DNA of 64,000 nucleotides, from assembly GCA_035235625.1 (NCBI GenBank), contig CP141148.1, forward strand, positions 25,669,057 through 25,733,056, written 5' to 3'. The notes beneath the pieces are model-generated. The model was not told the DNA's origin, did not search any database, and saw nothing but the letters and a program-made list of their open reading frames with translations. Positions 1 to 10,912 of this stretch are shown in pieces (the stretch's first letter is position 1; every line of letters begins with the position of its first letter). This DNA comes from Saururus chinensis (Eukaryota; Streptophyta; Magnoliopsida; Piperales; Saururaceae). Made by a program: the position numbers and the translations under genes.

Positions 1-475
1 AAGTTGAAGCATGACATTGGGACCATCCTCATCTTACAAAATGTATATCTTTATTACATGTACTTCAGAATTTTTTAGAGGCACACTAAGATTATAGAAT
101 ACCTTTTTTATTAGTGATTTATAAACATGTAAAGAAAAGAAAACACAAAAAAGTAGATGACACTGTTGCCTAAATAATTTTTTATTTTTTACATCTTTTT
201 TAGTGATTATATGTACATAAAGAGAGAAAAATAATAATGTTGCATTTTTTTAGCATATGTAACTAAAACTTATTTGTCATAGTTTTCTTTTTTCATAGTG
301 ACTATAATCAAATGTTCACGGTGTAGTCGTAATACTTGTTGAAGTATATATATTAATATTTAATACTAAAAGTATATTAGTATATGTGATACTTCATATA
401 CTTTATATTTATATATAGATTATTTTTATTTTTTTAGTTCGAGCTCAGTTCGAGCCAAGGCTTATGATTCACTTA
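1..475. other. AT-rich stretch with no gene seen
   Basis: This stretch is AT-rich, with long T and A runs. I see no coding pattern, RNA gene or clear repeat end in it. It stops where the truncated 5' LTR of the gypsy element begins. It may be old transposon DNA. Confidence 0.5.
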
Positions 476-589
476 CTATAAGGGGCGAACTCCTTGTTTT
501 GAGGTTATGCAATCAAGGTTATTCAGCACTTCTCCCCTTTCTCTATGCGAATCTCCTTGATATCGACTATGCCTACGTCGGGCACATCA
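476..589 (+). repeat. Truncated 5' LTR of the gypsy element
   Basis: About 114 bases match the last part of the 3' LTR (roughly 3236-3374), including the shared end GTCGGGCACATCA. The match stops abruptly at 476, so about two thirds of the LTR is missing at its 5' side. The 3' LTR carries small insertions relative to this copy. Confidence 0.8.
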
Positions 590-619
590 TTGGTATCAGA
601 GCTTCATCGATCCTCGACA

Positions 620-1643
620 ATGGCGCGAGGCAAGCAGGTTGCTGCCGCCCCTGAAGCACAGGCCACAAAGGAGATTGACGTTTCAGCGGATAGCCCTCTT
701 GCCGCTGCCACTACCACTCCAGCAGCCACGGACGGTCCTACGCTAGCGCAACTTCTGGCCAAGATTGATTCCTTGACTTTGTCGATGGCACAGATCCAAG
801 TAACACAGTCAGCGCTGGCAGCGCCTCTTCTTGCTAGACCTCAGGCCGCCCCCATAGAAGTTGGGGAACCCTCTCAGGGTCCCGAGGGGTGCGGCCCTGG
901 CCTCCAGACCACGGCGGATGCAGGCTTAGCATAGACCCAAGCGCCCCTAGCCTTCAGGCTGGCCGAACACCCTGTATATGGGCGGCGCCATGCTTGGGCT
1001 CCGCAAGGCCCTCCAGGTGTTCGGGAAAATGGCCCAGTGGTTCCGCCCCCCAGGAACTTGTTTCAGGAGATGGATGACGACTGGGAGGAGTACCCAAGCC
1101 CTCACTGTGGTCCTCGGGGAGGGCTAAACCCCATTTGGCCCGCCTACAGATCCCACGTTACAATGGGGATGACGACCTAGTGGAGTGGCTGTACAAGGCT
1201 GAAAAATTCTTCGCATACTAGGGCACACAGTCAAAGGCTGAACGACTACGCATCACCACATTCCATCTAGATGGAAATGCTTCTGTATGGTTTCAGAGCT
1301 TCGAGAAGGAGATGTGCTACCCCTCTTGGGCTGTCTTCTCTGTATTCAGTTTGGACCAAATGAGTTCCAGGACTTCAACGAGATGCTCTCCACCCTGCGC
1401 CAGACCACCACTATCCGCGCCTATTACGCGGAGTTTATGAAGGTGGCCAACCGCCTCCCTGACTGGCTGGTGGCTGCCTTGGTGGGCATGTTCAAGCGCA
1501 GCCTCAAGCCTGAGATTTCAGAGGAGATGCGGCATTTTCCTTGTGCCAACATGAGGGACGTAGTGCGCCATCCTCGCATCGAGGAGGAGAAGCAGGCCTA
1601 CCTTGATGATTCTTTGACGCAAGCTGTGATTGTCGCCCTCTAG
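620..1643 (+). pseudogene. gag: Gypsy gag, broken
   Basis: Gag is the capsid precursor of an LTR retrotransposon. The ATG at 620 starts MARGKQVAAAPEAQ, followed by an Ala/Pro-rich stretch and a helix with LAQLLAKIDSLTLSM. After a frame change, capsid-like text appears: RLQIPRYNGDDDLVEWLYKA near 1138-1200 and FHLDGNASVWFQSFEKEM near 1262-1317. From 1390 another frame reads TIRAYYAEFMKVANRL and ends at 1643. The reading frame shifts at least twice and a stop lies in the capsid region (TAG near 1219). It runs directly into integrase sequence with no protease or RT between. Confidence 0.75.
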
Positions 1644-2999
1644 ACCGACCCTGCTGCCCGACCCTTCTATGTATGGCAGGATGCCCTTCTTTTTTGGAAG
1701 GACCGCCTGTGGGTACCCATTGTAGCTGATCTTCGCCACCACATTCTTTCCCATTTCCACAACTCTCCAGTGGCCGGTCATGAGGGGGCTTTCCGCACCT
1801 ATAAGCGGGTCAGACAGAGCTTCTTATGCTGGGTATTCGCCGGGCTGTCTAAGAGTATGTGGCCACTTGTGATATTTGTTAGAGGGCCAAGTCCGCCACC
1901 ACTTCTCCTGCCGGTTTGTTGCAGCCCTTGCCTATTCCAGATAAGGTATGGGAGGATATTTCGATGGACTTTGTGGAGGCCTTGCCTATGGTGCACAGTA
2001 AGTCAGTGATTATGGTTGTGGTCGACCGGCTGTCCAAGTATGCTCATTTCTGTGCATTGGGACATCCCTTCACTGCCAAGACAGTGGCTAAGTTTTATGT
2101 TAGGGAGGTGGCAAAACTCCATGGTATGCCCTACACTATTGTTTCTGATCGTGACCGGATATTCATTCCTTAGTTTTGGCGGGAGTTCTTTATTTTACAG
2201 GGGACTTCTCTCCATATGAGAACTGCTTATCACCCTCAGACGGATGGTCAGACCGAGGTGGTTAATTGTTGTTTGGAACAGTATCTTCATTGTTTCACCA
2301 TGACGCAGCCTCGTAGGTGGCTTCAGCTTCTTCCATGGCTGGAGTGGTCTTATAATACCGCCTATCATACGCGTGCTAGCTTTACTCCTTTTGAGGTGCT
2401 ATATGGCCGTCCACCATCGACAGTGTTATCGTACCTCACCGATCCTCTGTGGCTGAGGTGGACTATATGCTCCAGACATGAGACAGGGTCTTGCGTCAGC
2501 TCAAAGAGAATTTGTCTTCCGCTCAGAACCGGATGAAGCAGCTTTATGACGGCCACCATACCGATCGGGAGTTCGCAGTGGGTGACTTGGTTTATGTTTC
2601 CATTTTTCCGCAGTGCCATACATCTTTGTTTCAGCTTGAGCACTCCAAACTCGCCCCCCGTTTCCATGGTCCCTATGCTGTTGAGGAGCACATTGGTCCG
2701 GTGGCTTACCACCTTGCCTTGCCGCCTAACTCCTTAGTTCACTATGTCTTTCATGTCTCCAGTTTGCGCCATTTTTTTGGTGACAAGTCTTTGGTTGCTG
2801 CTGCTTTACCTCCCCCCTTGATGGGCCTGGTGCCGCCGTCCGACCCTGTTCCTGCTTCGGTGCTTGAGAAGTGGCGTGTTCATCGCTTTGGTCGTATTGT
2901 TACCTAGGTTTTGATTTCTTGGCAGGGGCAGCCTCGAGAAGATTATACATGGATGCCTGAGGAGGAGTTTATGGCTCGATATCCGGCTTGGTCGCCTTG
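1644..2999 (+). pseudogene. pol (int): Gypsy integrase with chromodomain-like tail, broken
   Basis: This is the integrase part of pol, which inserts the element's cDNA into host DNA. In order: an HHCC zinc finger (HFHNSPVAGHEG near 1754-1789, then CDIC near 1868-1879, followed by a TAG stop at 1880-1882); the catalytic core with [16 protein letters not shown] and TAYHPQTDGQTEVVN, which supply the D, D and E residues; a C-terminal part with KLAPRFHGPYAV; and a chromodomain-like end (ISWQGQPREDYTWMPEEEF near 2911-2970). Stops at 1880, near 2173 and near 2905, plus frame changes, make it a pseudogene. The tail is typical of chromoviruses. Confidence 0.85.
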
Positions 3000-3031
3000 A
3001 GGACAAGGCGATTAGCGGAAGTGTGGTGGAG

Positions 3032-3374
3032 TGTTGTGCACGATCACACACGATCACCCAGATCCCCAGATTGCACTTTATTTCTTTTACTTCTTTGCAT
3101 TGGAACTGTTTTCCTTTGTAAGAGCGTAGTATTTGTTTGTTATTTAATTATGTAAATCGTTATTGGTTCAGTTAGTGGCCCTGGACTAGCCTGGCCCACT
3201 AGGAATTGGCATGACTCCCTAGGTGACTAGTCGTCTCCTATAAGGGGCGAACTCCTTCTTGTTTTGAGGTTATGCAATTAAGGTTATTCAGCACTTCTCC
3301 CCTTTCTTCCTTGTTTCTCCTCTTTCTCTATGCGAATCTCCTTGGTATCGATCATGCCTACGTCGGGCACATCA
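3032..3374 (+). repeat. 3' LTR of the gypsy element
   Basis: The repeat starts TGTTGTGCACG just after the purine-rich GTGTGGTGGAG and ends GGGCACATCA, giving about 343 bases. Its last 140 bases match 476-589. It passes directly into pyrimidine-rich CACTA-element DNA at 3375. Confidence 0.75.
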
Positions 3375-4790
3375 TCACTCTCCTCTCCCCCCTTCTCTCT
3401 GTCTCTCCTCTGTCTCTACTCTCTCTCTCTTCGCCCTCACTCTCCCCCTCTCTCCTCACATTCTCTCTGTTTTAATTTTATTTTTTTTAAAATAAAAAAA
3501 GGCTATAAGCGATGCATACATGGATGCGTCGCTAATACTATAGTGTACTAGCAACGTATAGATCTATATGTTGCTAATACACTATAGTATTAGCAACGCA
3601 TACATGTATGTGTTGCTAATACTTAGAGTTATTAGTGGTGCATATGTATATGCATCACTTATACTCTTTTTTAAAATAAAAATAATCTCCCCCCTCTCTC
3701 CCTCTCCTCTCCTCACTCTCTCTCTCCCTCTCTCCCTCTCTCTCTACTCTCTCTCTCCCTCTCCTCTCTCTCCCCCCTCTCCTCACCCTCTCTCTCTTCC
3801 CCCTCTCTCCTCACCCTCTCTCTATCTTTTTTAATTTTAATTTTTTTAAAAATAAACAATGCTATTAGTGATGCATACATGTATGTGTCGCTAATACTTA
3901 GAGTTATTGGTGACGCATACATGTATGCATCACTAATACTTGTTTTAAAAAAAAATCTCCCTCGTCTCTCTCTCCCCTCTCTCCTTTCTCTCTCGTCTCT
4001 CTTTCTCTCATCTCTCCCCTCTCTCTCTCATCTCTCTCCCCTCCTCCCTCTCTCTCTCTCCTCACACACTCTCTCTCCCCTCCTCTCTGTCTCTCCACTC
4101 TCTCCCCTCCTCTCTCTCCCTTCCTCTCTCTCTCTTCCCTCTCCGCTCTATCTCTCCTCTCTCTCCCCTCTTTCTCCTCTCTCTCTCCCTCTCTCTCCTC
4201 TCTCTCTTCTCTCTCTCCCCTCTCTCTCCCCTCTCTCCCCTCCTCTCCGTCTCTCCCCTCTCTCTCCTCTCTCCCCTCCTCTCTGTCTCTCCCCTCTCTC
4301 TCTCCTCTCTCTCTCTCTCCTCTCACTCCCCTCTCTCCTCTCTCTCCCTCTCCCTAGCTCTCTCTCTCCTCCCCTCTCTCCCTCCCTCCCTCCCTCCTAT
4401 CTCTCTCTCCTCTCACTCTCTATCTTTTATTATAAATTATATATTAAAATTAATAAGAAAATTTTAAAAATAAAATATATTATATTTTAAAAATTTTAAT
4501 CTATTATTGACACTACCTTTTATTAAAAATTTAATATTTATTTATTATTTATACAAACAGTCAATATTGAAGAAAATGTATTATATCTAAAAAAATTATT
4601 TAAAATGTTTTTAATATTTTTTAAATAATTATTTATTAATTAGTGATGCATGCTTAAAAGTGTTGCTATTAGTTCAAAATTTTAAATTTCTTATTTTATT
4701 AAAAGATATTGAACACTCTTTATGTGTCGCTATTATTAGTTTTTAGCGACGCCTAGTGTTGCATCGCTAATAGTACATTTTGTTGTAGTG
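3375..4790. mobile_element. Right part of a non-autonomous CACTA-like transposon
   Basis: The right terminus is ACATTTTGTTGTAGTG ending at 4790, the inverted form of the CACTACAACAAAA ends seen at 25589 and 63608. Inside are long TC-rich tracts (3381-3475, 3690-3830, 3957-4425) alternating with short palindromes such as those at 3509-3660 and 3859-3940, each with arms near GCGACGCATACATG. Subterminal copies of the GCGACGC / GCGTCGC motif lie at 4640-4780. No transposase is visible, so the element could only move with help. Its left part is missing, apparently cut by the gypsy element. Confidence 0.75.
3957..4425. repeat. TC-rich low-complexity tract
   Basis: About 470 bases consist almost entirely of C and T on the plus strand, with irregular CTCT/CCCT units. 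The long open frames here (Leu/Ser/Pro-rich on plus, Arg/Glu-rich on minus) are products of base composition and not genes. The same kind of tract is found in the other CACTA-type elements of the window. Confidence 0.9.
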
Positions 4791-5220
4791 AACCTTTAGC
4801 TAAGGAGAAGAAGGAATTGGATAAATTTCTTTTGTGTAATCGATTTCATCCTAGCATACCTTACTACTTTTTCGAAGGATGTTGTTTTTTATGTGGTGAG
4901 CAAGGGCATAAGACTTAGGATTGCCCAAAAAAGAAAAATCAAGAAGAGACTAAGCTTGAGCAGAAACCCAGGGTCGAGGGTAGAGTTTTTCCAATTACCA
5001 CTAAGGGGGCTTAGCTATCTAATGCGATCATCAAAGGTACTTTCTTTTAAGTATATGAAAGTGTCTTACATTAATGTTTTTAATTAAGTACAATTTAGAT
5101 GAGTTTATTTTTTTTGCTCAAAGGTTTTCGCTAAAACGCTAATTTTTAAGAATGCTAGTGTGATTTTAAGAATAAATTTTTTTCAATGCAAATTTTGAGG
5201 ACAAATGTTTTTTTGTAGAT
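4791..5220 (+). pseudogene. Gypsy gag zinc knuckle and protease-start remnant
   Basis: A frame through 4880-5040 gives CFLCGEQGHKT, a stop (TAG 4916-4918), then DCPKKKNQEE: a CCHC zinc knuckle of retroelement gag with a stop between His and the last Cys. It continues to GRVFPITTKGA and LSNAIIKGTF, the usual start of the protease region in this group. After about 5050 the reading breaks down. A tail resembling a polypurine region (GAGGACAAATG, 5189-5199) leads into the LTR at 5221. RT, RNase H and integrase are absent. The CACTA end at 4790 abuts the left side. Confidence 0.65.
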
Positions 5221-7269
5221 TGTAATGACCCAGACTTTTAAAAAAAAATTAATTTCGGGCTCATATCAAAATTTAGGGCCCAATAGCTATTTTTCTTAAA
5301 ATTGAACAATTTTGAGCTTGATTCGTTTAAAAGAGCTTAAGGTTTTTCATAGGGCTCAGAGAGATGAATGTTTTAAGCCCAAGAACGGGCAAATTGGACA
5401 CTGGGATTGTAGGCTATGGCCTCGATAAATGCGTCATAGGTGGGGCCTATTTTAATTTCGCAAGATAAGGTACCTTTACATAGTCTTGTTTCGAAGGGCT
5501 CATTGATACGAGTGCACCAGTATAAAGAACACATGAATTTGATTTTAGAGTAGGGAGTTCGCCTATTTAAAATTTGAAATTTTGATTTCAAATAAAGACA
5601 AAAGCAAGAAAGGAAAAAAAATAAAAAATAAAAAATTTTGAGTCAGCAGCAGTGATGCAAGCATAGCCACGACTGCGTAGGTTAGCTCCGCTAGTTGCAG
5701 GCTATGCCTGTGAGCCGCATCATAGCCTACTACAATGTTGTCAAACAGCAAGCGTAGCCTGCGGCTACCCAATGTCACGTGTATTCAATGGAGCCAAATT
5801 GGTATAAATAGGGGAGAGGGAGCTCTTTTTCACACACTATTTTATCCTCTTCCTCTTTGATTTTACATGTCCCCTTAAACCTTCTCTCCTCCGTTTCTCC
5901 CCCAATTTTGTCTGTTCAAAAAGTGATCCTAGCTAAATCGATGGTGCTCTATATCGTGGAGGGGTCCATTTTTTGAGTTAACTACTCTAAAGGTGAGAAG
6001 CGGCCACAAGTAAGAGGAGGCTTCATCTGCTGCTTTCAGGCCCTAAGAAGGAAACATCCCAGTACAATGGGAAACTTTGTCTGCCACTTTAGAGTCAGAA
6101 GTAGAAATCATCCCCAGCATAAGGGAGGTCTCCGTCAACCATTTCTCAGCCTAGAAAGTGATTCTATCCCAACACAAGGGGAGGTTTTGCATGTCGCTCT
6201 TAATCCCATAAACAAGATAAGGCTCCGATTATCAGTCGTTATTATGGTCAAATTGAAGAACGAATGGTAGGTGACTTTGAACTCTAATTCTATGCTATGA
6301 CTAAGCTATATAATTTTGTAATTCTTTAATAAAAGATTATTTTCAAAAGGTTATTATTAGGGGTCAGACGAATGCTACAATAATAGTGTCTCACACACCT
6401 CTAACAGAGATTTCATCGAGATGTGGGTTTTAAAATATTCTTATTATTTATATGAGATTATGAATGCTTTTGATTAGATTTTAAGGGTACTTATTTGATA
6501 TAAAACCCAAAGACTATTATCAGTTTTGAAGGGTAGTTATTTCGTATAAAGTCCAAAAGTTATAAGAGTTATATATAACTCTTAGGTATGTACTGCCTAT
6601 TAAGACATAGGTGCACCTTTAAAATGAGATATCATCAAAACATGTCATTCATTCTGATCTCATTGCCCCACAAGTACGGGCGTATACTACTTTGGCATCG
6701 GCAGCATTCTGCGAATGATAATTTATCTAATTTTTAATTTTATCAGAATATGTGAAATATTGTTTTATCCGACTTCTTGTAAAAGAAAAACGTACAAATT
6801 TTGTTTAAGTTGACAAGGATATTTTGAGTTATGTTAAGTAGACTTTCAAATTTTAATTACATGAATTATTAGAATAATATTTTATATATTTGTTATTATA
6901 TTTTATATTATAGATGTTAATAGAATTTAACTCTTCCTATTGAGTATAAATATCTTACCCACGTACCCATAGACACTGTAAGTATGAATGAAGGAGATAA
7001 TTTTAAAGAAGATAACCAATAAAACTTCGAAAGATCTATACATTGGATTTATTTTGTCAAGTTCTTTTGATACATATTATTTATGTATATTTGCGCTACT
7101 TTGATTTTATAAGGCACATTGAGCCTTGTTCTATATGTTCTGTAAATTTCGTTATTATATAAATTAATAAAAAGTTACTACCATGCACACGGTTAATCTT
7201 CACCCCCATTTTAATTTTGAATTGATGCAATTCCGACTTCAAAATTATTTAAAAAATTGGGTCGCTACA
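5221..7269 (+). repeat. 2.05 kb LTR of a gypsy element
   Basis: It begins TGTAATGACCC and ends GGGTCGCTACA, which are near-perfect inverted ends of the TGTA...TACA kind common in large Tekay/Del-type LTRs. The preceding gag-protease remnant and purine-rich stretch mark it as the 3' LTR. A promoter-like TATAAATA lies at 5803-5810. A related LTR fragment lies on the opposite strand at 9970-10322, sharing TAGGCTATGGC and TCTTGTTTCGAAGGGCT. Confidence 0.65.
5803..5810 (+). promoter_or_regulatory. TATA box of the 2 kb LTR
   Basis: TATAAATA is followed by GC-richer AGGGGAGAGG and then CT-rich sequence, the layout expected at an LTR transcription start. No experimental start is known. Confidence 0.4.
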
Positions 7270-8889
7270 CTTTCTCCCTGCCTTCAAATGTCTTGTTGGA
7301 GAGGTGGGAGGCAGTCCCTCCTCTCCTATCCTCAAGAACAACACAAGGACACAAGTCATTTTTTTTATAGAAATGCAAAAGTTTTGGGCCTTTCAGTTTC
7401 AAGTTTTTGGAATGTTGCAGCCTAGAACAGGGAAATGAAGTAGTCGCAATATGAAAGTCACAATTGTCAGGCCGTGACAAGCTTCAATCAGTGGGATGGG
7501 AATGAATGGTTGTCAACAAAAGAAACACCGGCGGCTGCTTTTGTGATCCCTCTCCTTGGTGACCTCTCCTTGGTGACCTCCACTTAACCGACTACATCTG
7601 CAAAACAGGGGGTGACTATTCGATAGGGCCACCAGAGGGTCATGCCGGCCCAGGCTTGGGCCCACTCAAGGAGTGGACCGCGCAGCCCTGGCCCGGCCTG
7701 CTAGTCTGAAAGGCAGGCCCAACACTATTCTTAATATGAAAAAGATTTAGTTGATACACGCCTGTGTACCATATCCTGTACATATTAAACGGATCCCATA
7801 CAAAAAACTGTAAAGTTGGTTTGTCTCCTCTTACCTTCTGGGCCTGATCTCTATGCAATAGAACTAATTTTATAAAATTTAATATTAATCAAGAAAATTT
7901 ACTTTTTCATTCGTTTTTCTTCTGTTGTTTTATGTTTTCGAACGAGTATGCATTTTATGTTAAACATCCCATATGAACAATATGCCTTTTGATCTCTAAT
8001 AATATGCTTATAATTAACAATCAGTAATACCACTAAGACACATTCTTTTGAAGCAAAAAAGGGAAGGAAATAGGAAGAATAAAAAGAAACTGTACTTTTA
8101 GATTGGTTTTCATGTTATCAACAGCAACAGGAAATGAAACTGCTGCCAGTTTTGATGACTTTGTTATAATAGCAAAAATCAAATCAGTTTCATAATTGTT
8201 TTAAACCTGCAAAATTCGTAAATTTTGTGAGCATCAGAAACGAACAAATAACGAAAAATACATGACCATTGAACACTAGGAACATATGTAAAGGATCTGA
8301 TTTTACCTTCTGAAGAATACAGGCCATGCGCTTAATACCCATCCTGTGACTGTTTTTTTGTTTTGACGGCACAAGAGACCCATCATCTTTCTTGTTATAT
8401 TGCATGAAAAATAAAACTCTTTAAACCTAGAGTCATCTCCTATATAGATCCTAAACATTTATAGAAGCCAGCAACATGAATATCTTATAAAAGTTCTAAT
8501 TTCATTATTTCCGAATAGCTATTCCGTCCTCACAAACAATACATAACCTTAGAAAATTTCTTGAAGGATGAATAGAAAAATATCTTATAAAAGTTGCAAA
8601 ATAAAAAAAAGGAACACGACTATATGTACCCCAAAAAATTCCTATGCTCCCAACAATTTACCGTACTCTAAATAAAATTTTCCAAATCTCTCACTAGTAC
8701 CTTGAGTGGTATATTTTTATGAGTAATGTTATTTTTATGAGTAATGTTATAGTGACGTGAAATTTCACACATCAAAAAAGCCTACTCATTATTTTTATGA
8801 GTAAGTATTTTTCTATTTTTAAAGAGCCCCATCGGCACATATGCGCAGCACACAATTTACACAATTTACAAAATTTGGTTGAAGTGACA
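7270..8889. other. No gene seen
   Basis: Sequence right of the 2 kb LTR. There is a GC-rich patch at 7620-7725 rich in GGCCC and CCGGCC, otherwise AT-rich DNA with a direct repeat (TTTTTATGAGTAATGTTA, twice near 8713-8750). From about 8690 it begins to resemble the flank module seen at 22490. I find no coding exon. Confidence 0.4.
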
Positions 8890-9395
8890 TAACATCAATT
8901 ACTTGATCTATTGCGTGATGGCTTGTCAAAACGAAGAAACTTGAAAACGGAAGTCATGATCTTCACGCCATTTGTCATGCCGGTTGATGTTTTATTCATA
9001 TAAACAATATGTGACCAGTGTTATGGTAATAGAATGGCCTACCAATGAAGGGATAACGGTGGGCCGTGCCTGCATGATAAGTAAAACCCCATGAACAAAA
9101 TAATAAGAATCACGTATTTCACAAGTAGCATCATCACATGTTACACCTTTTTAGTTCTATGTTTTGGCTTCATAAACGTGGACTTTATACCACTAATGTG
9201 ATACATGAAACTTGTCAACATCACCGGCCTTGTGTATTTCATTAATATAAGGGTCAATATATATTAGAAAAGCACGTGAACGCATTAATGGCATGCTGTT
9301 GGCAGACCCTGGCATTCGAGGGCTTGCCAACCGCATGGCTGCCTGCAATGCGTCAGCAAAAAATACTGGCCTGCCAACCATGCATCAGCATAGCT
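8890..9395. repeat. TPS flank module, copy 1 (truncated)
   Basis: This contains the recognisable string TGATGGCTTGTCAAA, then GGAAGTCATGATCTT and ATAGAATGGCCTACC. The same order is found near 22750-22920, 40100-40330 and 53340-53570, with shortened versions near 46200 and 58250. It is cut on the right, just before the hAT element. Confidence 0.7.
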
Positions 9396-9552
9396 AACGA
9401 GACCAGTGTTTTAAAAACCGGCCCGGCTATTGACCCGGAATGGTCACCGGGCCGGTTCAAATGGGTTCAACCACGAGTTAACCCGGGTTGACCCGTTTCT
9501 CAATATATTATATTATATTTAAAGTCAGTAACATCTGAACATGTAAAATCAC

Positions 9553-9621
9553 CGTAGCCCAGTAGATGAAAGCGATTGTGTTCATTCGCTGGGCCTGGGT
9601 TCGAATCCCGCCTCTGTGAGG
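9553..9621 (+). other. tRNA-like segment 1 inside the hAT element
   Basis: A Pol III A-box-like stretch (TAGCCCAGTAGATGAAAG from 9555) is followed 30 bases later by a canonical B box, GGTTCGAATCC (9598-9608). The acceptor arms do not pair convincingly, so this is a tRNA-derived or SINE-like piece and not a working tRNA gene. Confidence 0.55.
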
Positions 9622-9696
9622 AATTTTTTTTATAGGCATTATACAGTTACGACATGTTTATATATAATAGAAATCATTACTTCACTACAAAAAACT

Positions 9697-9761
9697 GTGG
9701 CCCAGTGGGTAAGGCTTGGAGTTGGGCTTTGTTTGCGTGAGTTCGAATCCCACTTTGTGAG
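9697..9761 (+). other. tRNA-like segment 2 inside the hAT element
   Basis: GTGGCCCAGTGGGTAAGGC (from 9697) has the form of an A box, and GTTCGAATCC (9741-9750) of a B box. It matches segment 1 in layout and in the closing TGTGAG, so the two are probably diverged copies. I see no convincing acceptor stem. Confidence 0.55.
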
Positions 9762-9969
9762 AAAAAAATTAGTTTGGATTGTGAACCGGTCCGACCCGGC
9801 TGGCCGGGTTATACTGACCCGGCTGGGTCAATACGACCTGGAAAAAAAGGTGACCCGGCCCGTTTTATAGGCCGGGTCCGGTTGAACCCGGTCCTACCGG
9901 GTCGGGCCGGGTTTTAAAACACTGAACGAGACCTATATAAATTTTCGTATTTAATGTTAACAGGAAAGT

Positions 9970-10322
9970 TAAAGTTTTAAATGAGCATAATTTTTTACCC
10001 CAAGTTTTGAATTGTACATTTTTAGTACCGTTGGACTCGTATCATCCAGCCCTTCGAAACAAGACCACATAAAGATATGTTTTATCTCTAATTTAAAGTG
10101 GGTTCTGCCTATGACACGCTTTCTAATGCCATAGCCTACTATCCTTATTTCTCTTAGGCTTGATATGTTCGTCTCACCAAGCCTTATCAAATGTCTTAAG
10201 GCTCCTTTAAACGAGTCAAGCTCAAAATAATCTTATTTTAAAAAAAAATATTAATGGGCCTTAAAACTTGTTAATGGGCCAAAATATTCAAATTTTAAAA
10301 TATAGAAATTCAAGGTGTTACA
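9970..10322 (-). repeat. Fragment of a gypsy LTR related to the one at 5221
   Basis: Read on the minus strand it starts TGTAACACC and shares blocks with 5221-5560, including TTTTGAGCTTGA, TAGGCTATGGC and TCTTGTTTCGAAGGGCT. It ends near 9970, so only the first 350 bases remain. Confidence 0.65.
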
Positions 10323-10365
10323 GCTTAAAAGCGCCGCTAATATTATTTTTTTTTGTAATGAAAAA

Positions 10366-10912
10366 GTAGCATCCTTGTGGATTATCAGATGTTATGTTGG
10401 GATGGAGCTTGTGGAAAGGAGGAAGATAACAAATGAGGGAGTTCATAGAAAAAAAGATAAAGATGTCAAAGATGAAAACCTAGCGGAGAGGAACGGTTAG
10501 ATGAGAAGAATTTTGAGCAGTGAATGGCGGTTAGCTAATTGAATGGTGATTGGCTGAAGCAGCGGTTGAAAAACTAATCTTAATACAAAAATAATAAAAT
10601 AAAGTTACATATTCTTAAAATTTATCTTACTATATTCTTTGATCTAAGGGCCGGGTAGGTTATATGTACAAGAAAAATAATAAAATAAAGTTAAACGAAT
10701 TTCACACATTTCACATGAGCACTATTAGTGAAAGGACTTGTCTACCAATTTAATGACAAGGCTAGTTCACTAACAATAGAAAATCCAAAATAGTCGTTGT
10801 CATAATGAAATGGTTATTGGCATAGTGAACAAGAGCTAAGGGTCAGCTCTCAATACAAGTAGTCTATAAATCATATCATGAACGGGAGGATTTCATTTTG
10901 TGCTCAGTAGCA
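10366..10912 (+). promoter_or_regulatory. Upstream region of TPS copy A
   Basis: It is homologous to the region before copy B (about 47560-47957) and to 59300-59490. Shared strings include GATGTTATGTTGGG, GAAAGGAGGAAGA and GCTATTGGCATAGTGAACAA. A TATA box, TATAAA at 10865-10870, lies 48 bases before the ATG, implying a very short 5' leader. Relative to copy B it has a small insertion near 10438-10454. Confidence 0.55.

Larger units (their letters stand above)
476..3374 (+). mobile_element. Ty3/gypsy chromovirus-type LTR retrotransposon, internally deleted
   Basis: The element has a 5' LTR remnant (476-589), a primer-binding site directly after it (TTGGTATCAGAGC, 590-602, initiator-Met tRNA type), a gag start at 620, an integrase with a chromodomain-like tail, and a 3' LTR (3032-3374). 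The order gag-integrase-chromodomain and the motifs place it in Ty3/gypsy. Protease, reverse transcriptase and RNase H are missing: gag sequence ends near 1643 and integrase zinc-finger sequence starts within about 20 bases. Several in-frame stops (for example at 1880-1882) show it cannot move by itself. It lies against the right half of a CACTA-like element, which it probably interrupted. Confidence 0.85.
9396..9932. mobile_element. Non-autonomous hAT transposon with 8-bp target duplication
   Basis: The 521-bp element (9404-9924) has inverted ends: CAGTGTTTTAAAA on the left and TTTTAAAACACTG on the right. It is flanked by a perfect 8-bp direct repeat AACGAGAC (9396-9403 and 9925-9932), the target-duplication size of hAT elements. 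Both arms are rich in GACCCGG / CCGGGTC blocks. It has no transposase. Its centre holds two tRNA-like segments. Confidence 0.85.

Noticed and set aside
3879..4490. Long Ser/Leu/Pro frame on plus and Arg/Glu frame on minus
   Set aside because: Both come from TC-rich low-complexity DNA inside a CACTA-type element; no domain and no start context.
5373..5778. Minus-strand frames of about 70 codons
   Set aside because: They lie inside the 2 kb LTR and have no recognisable domain.
9553..9621. Functional tRNA gene
   Set aside because: A and B boxes are present, but the acceptor arms do not pair and the segment lies inside a transposon.
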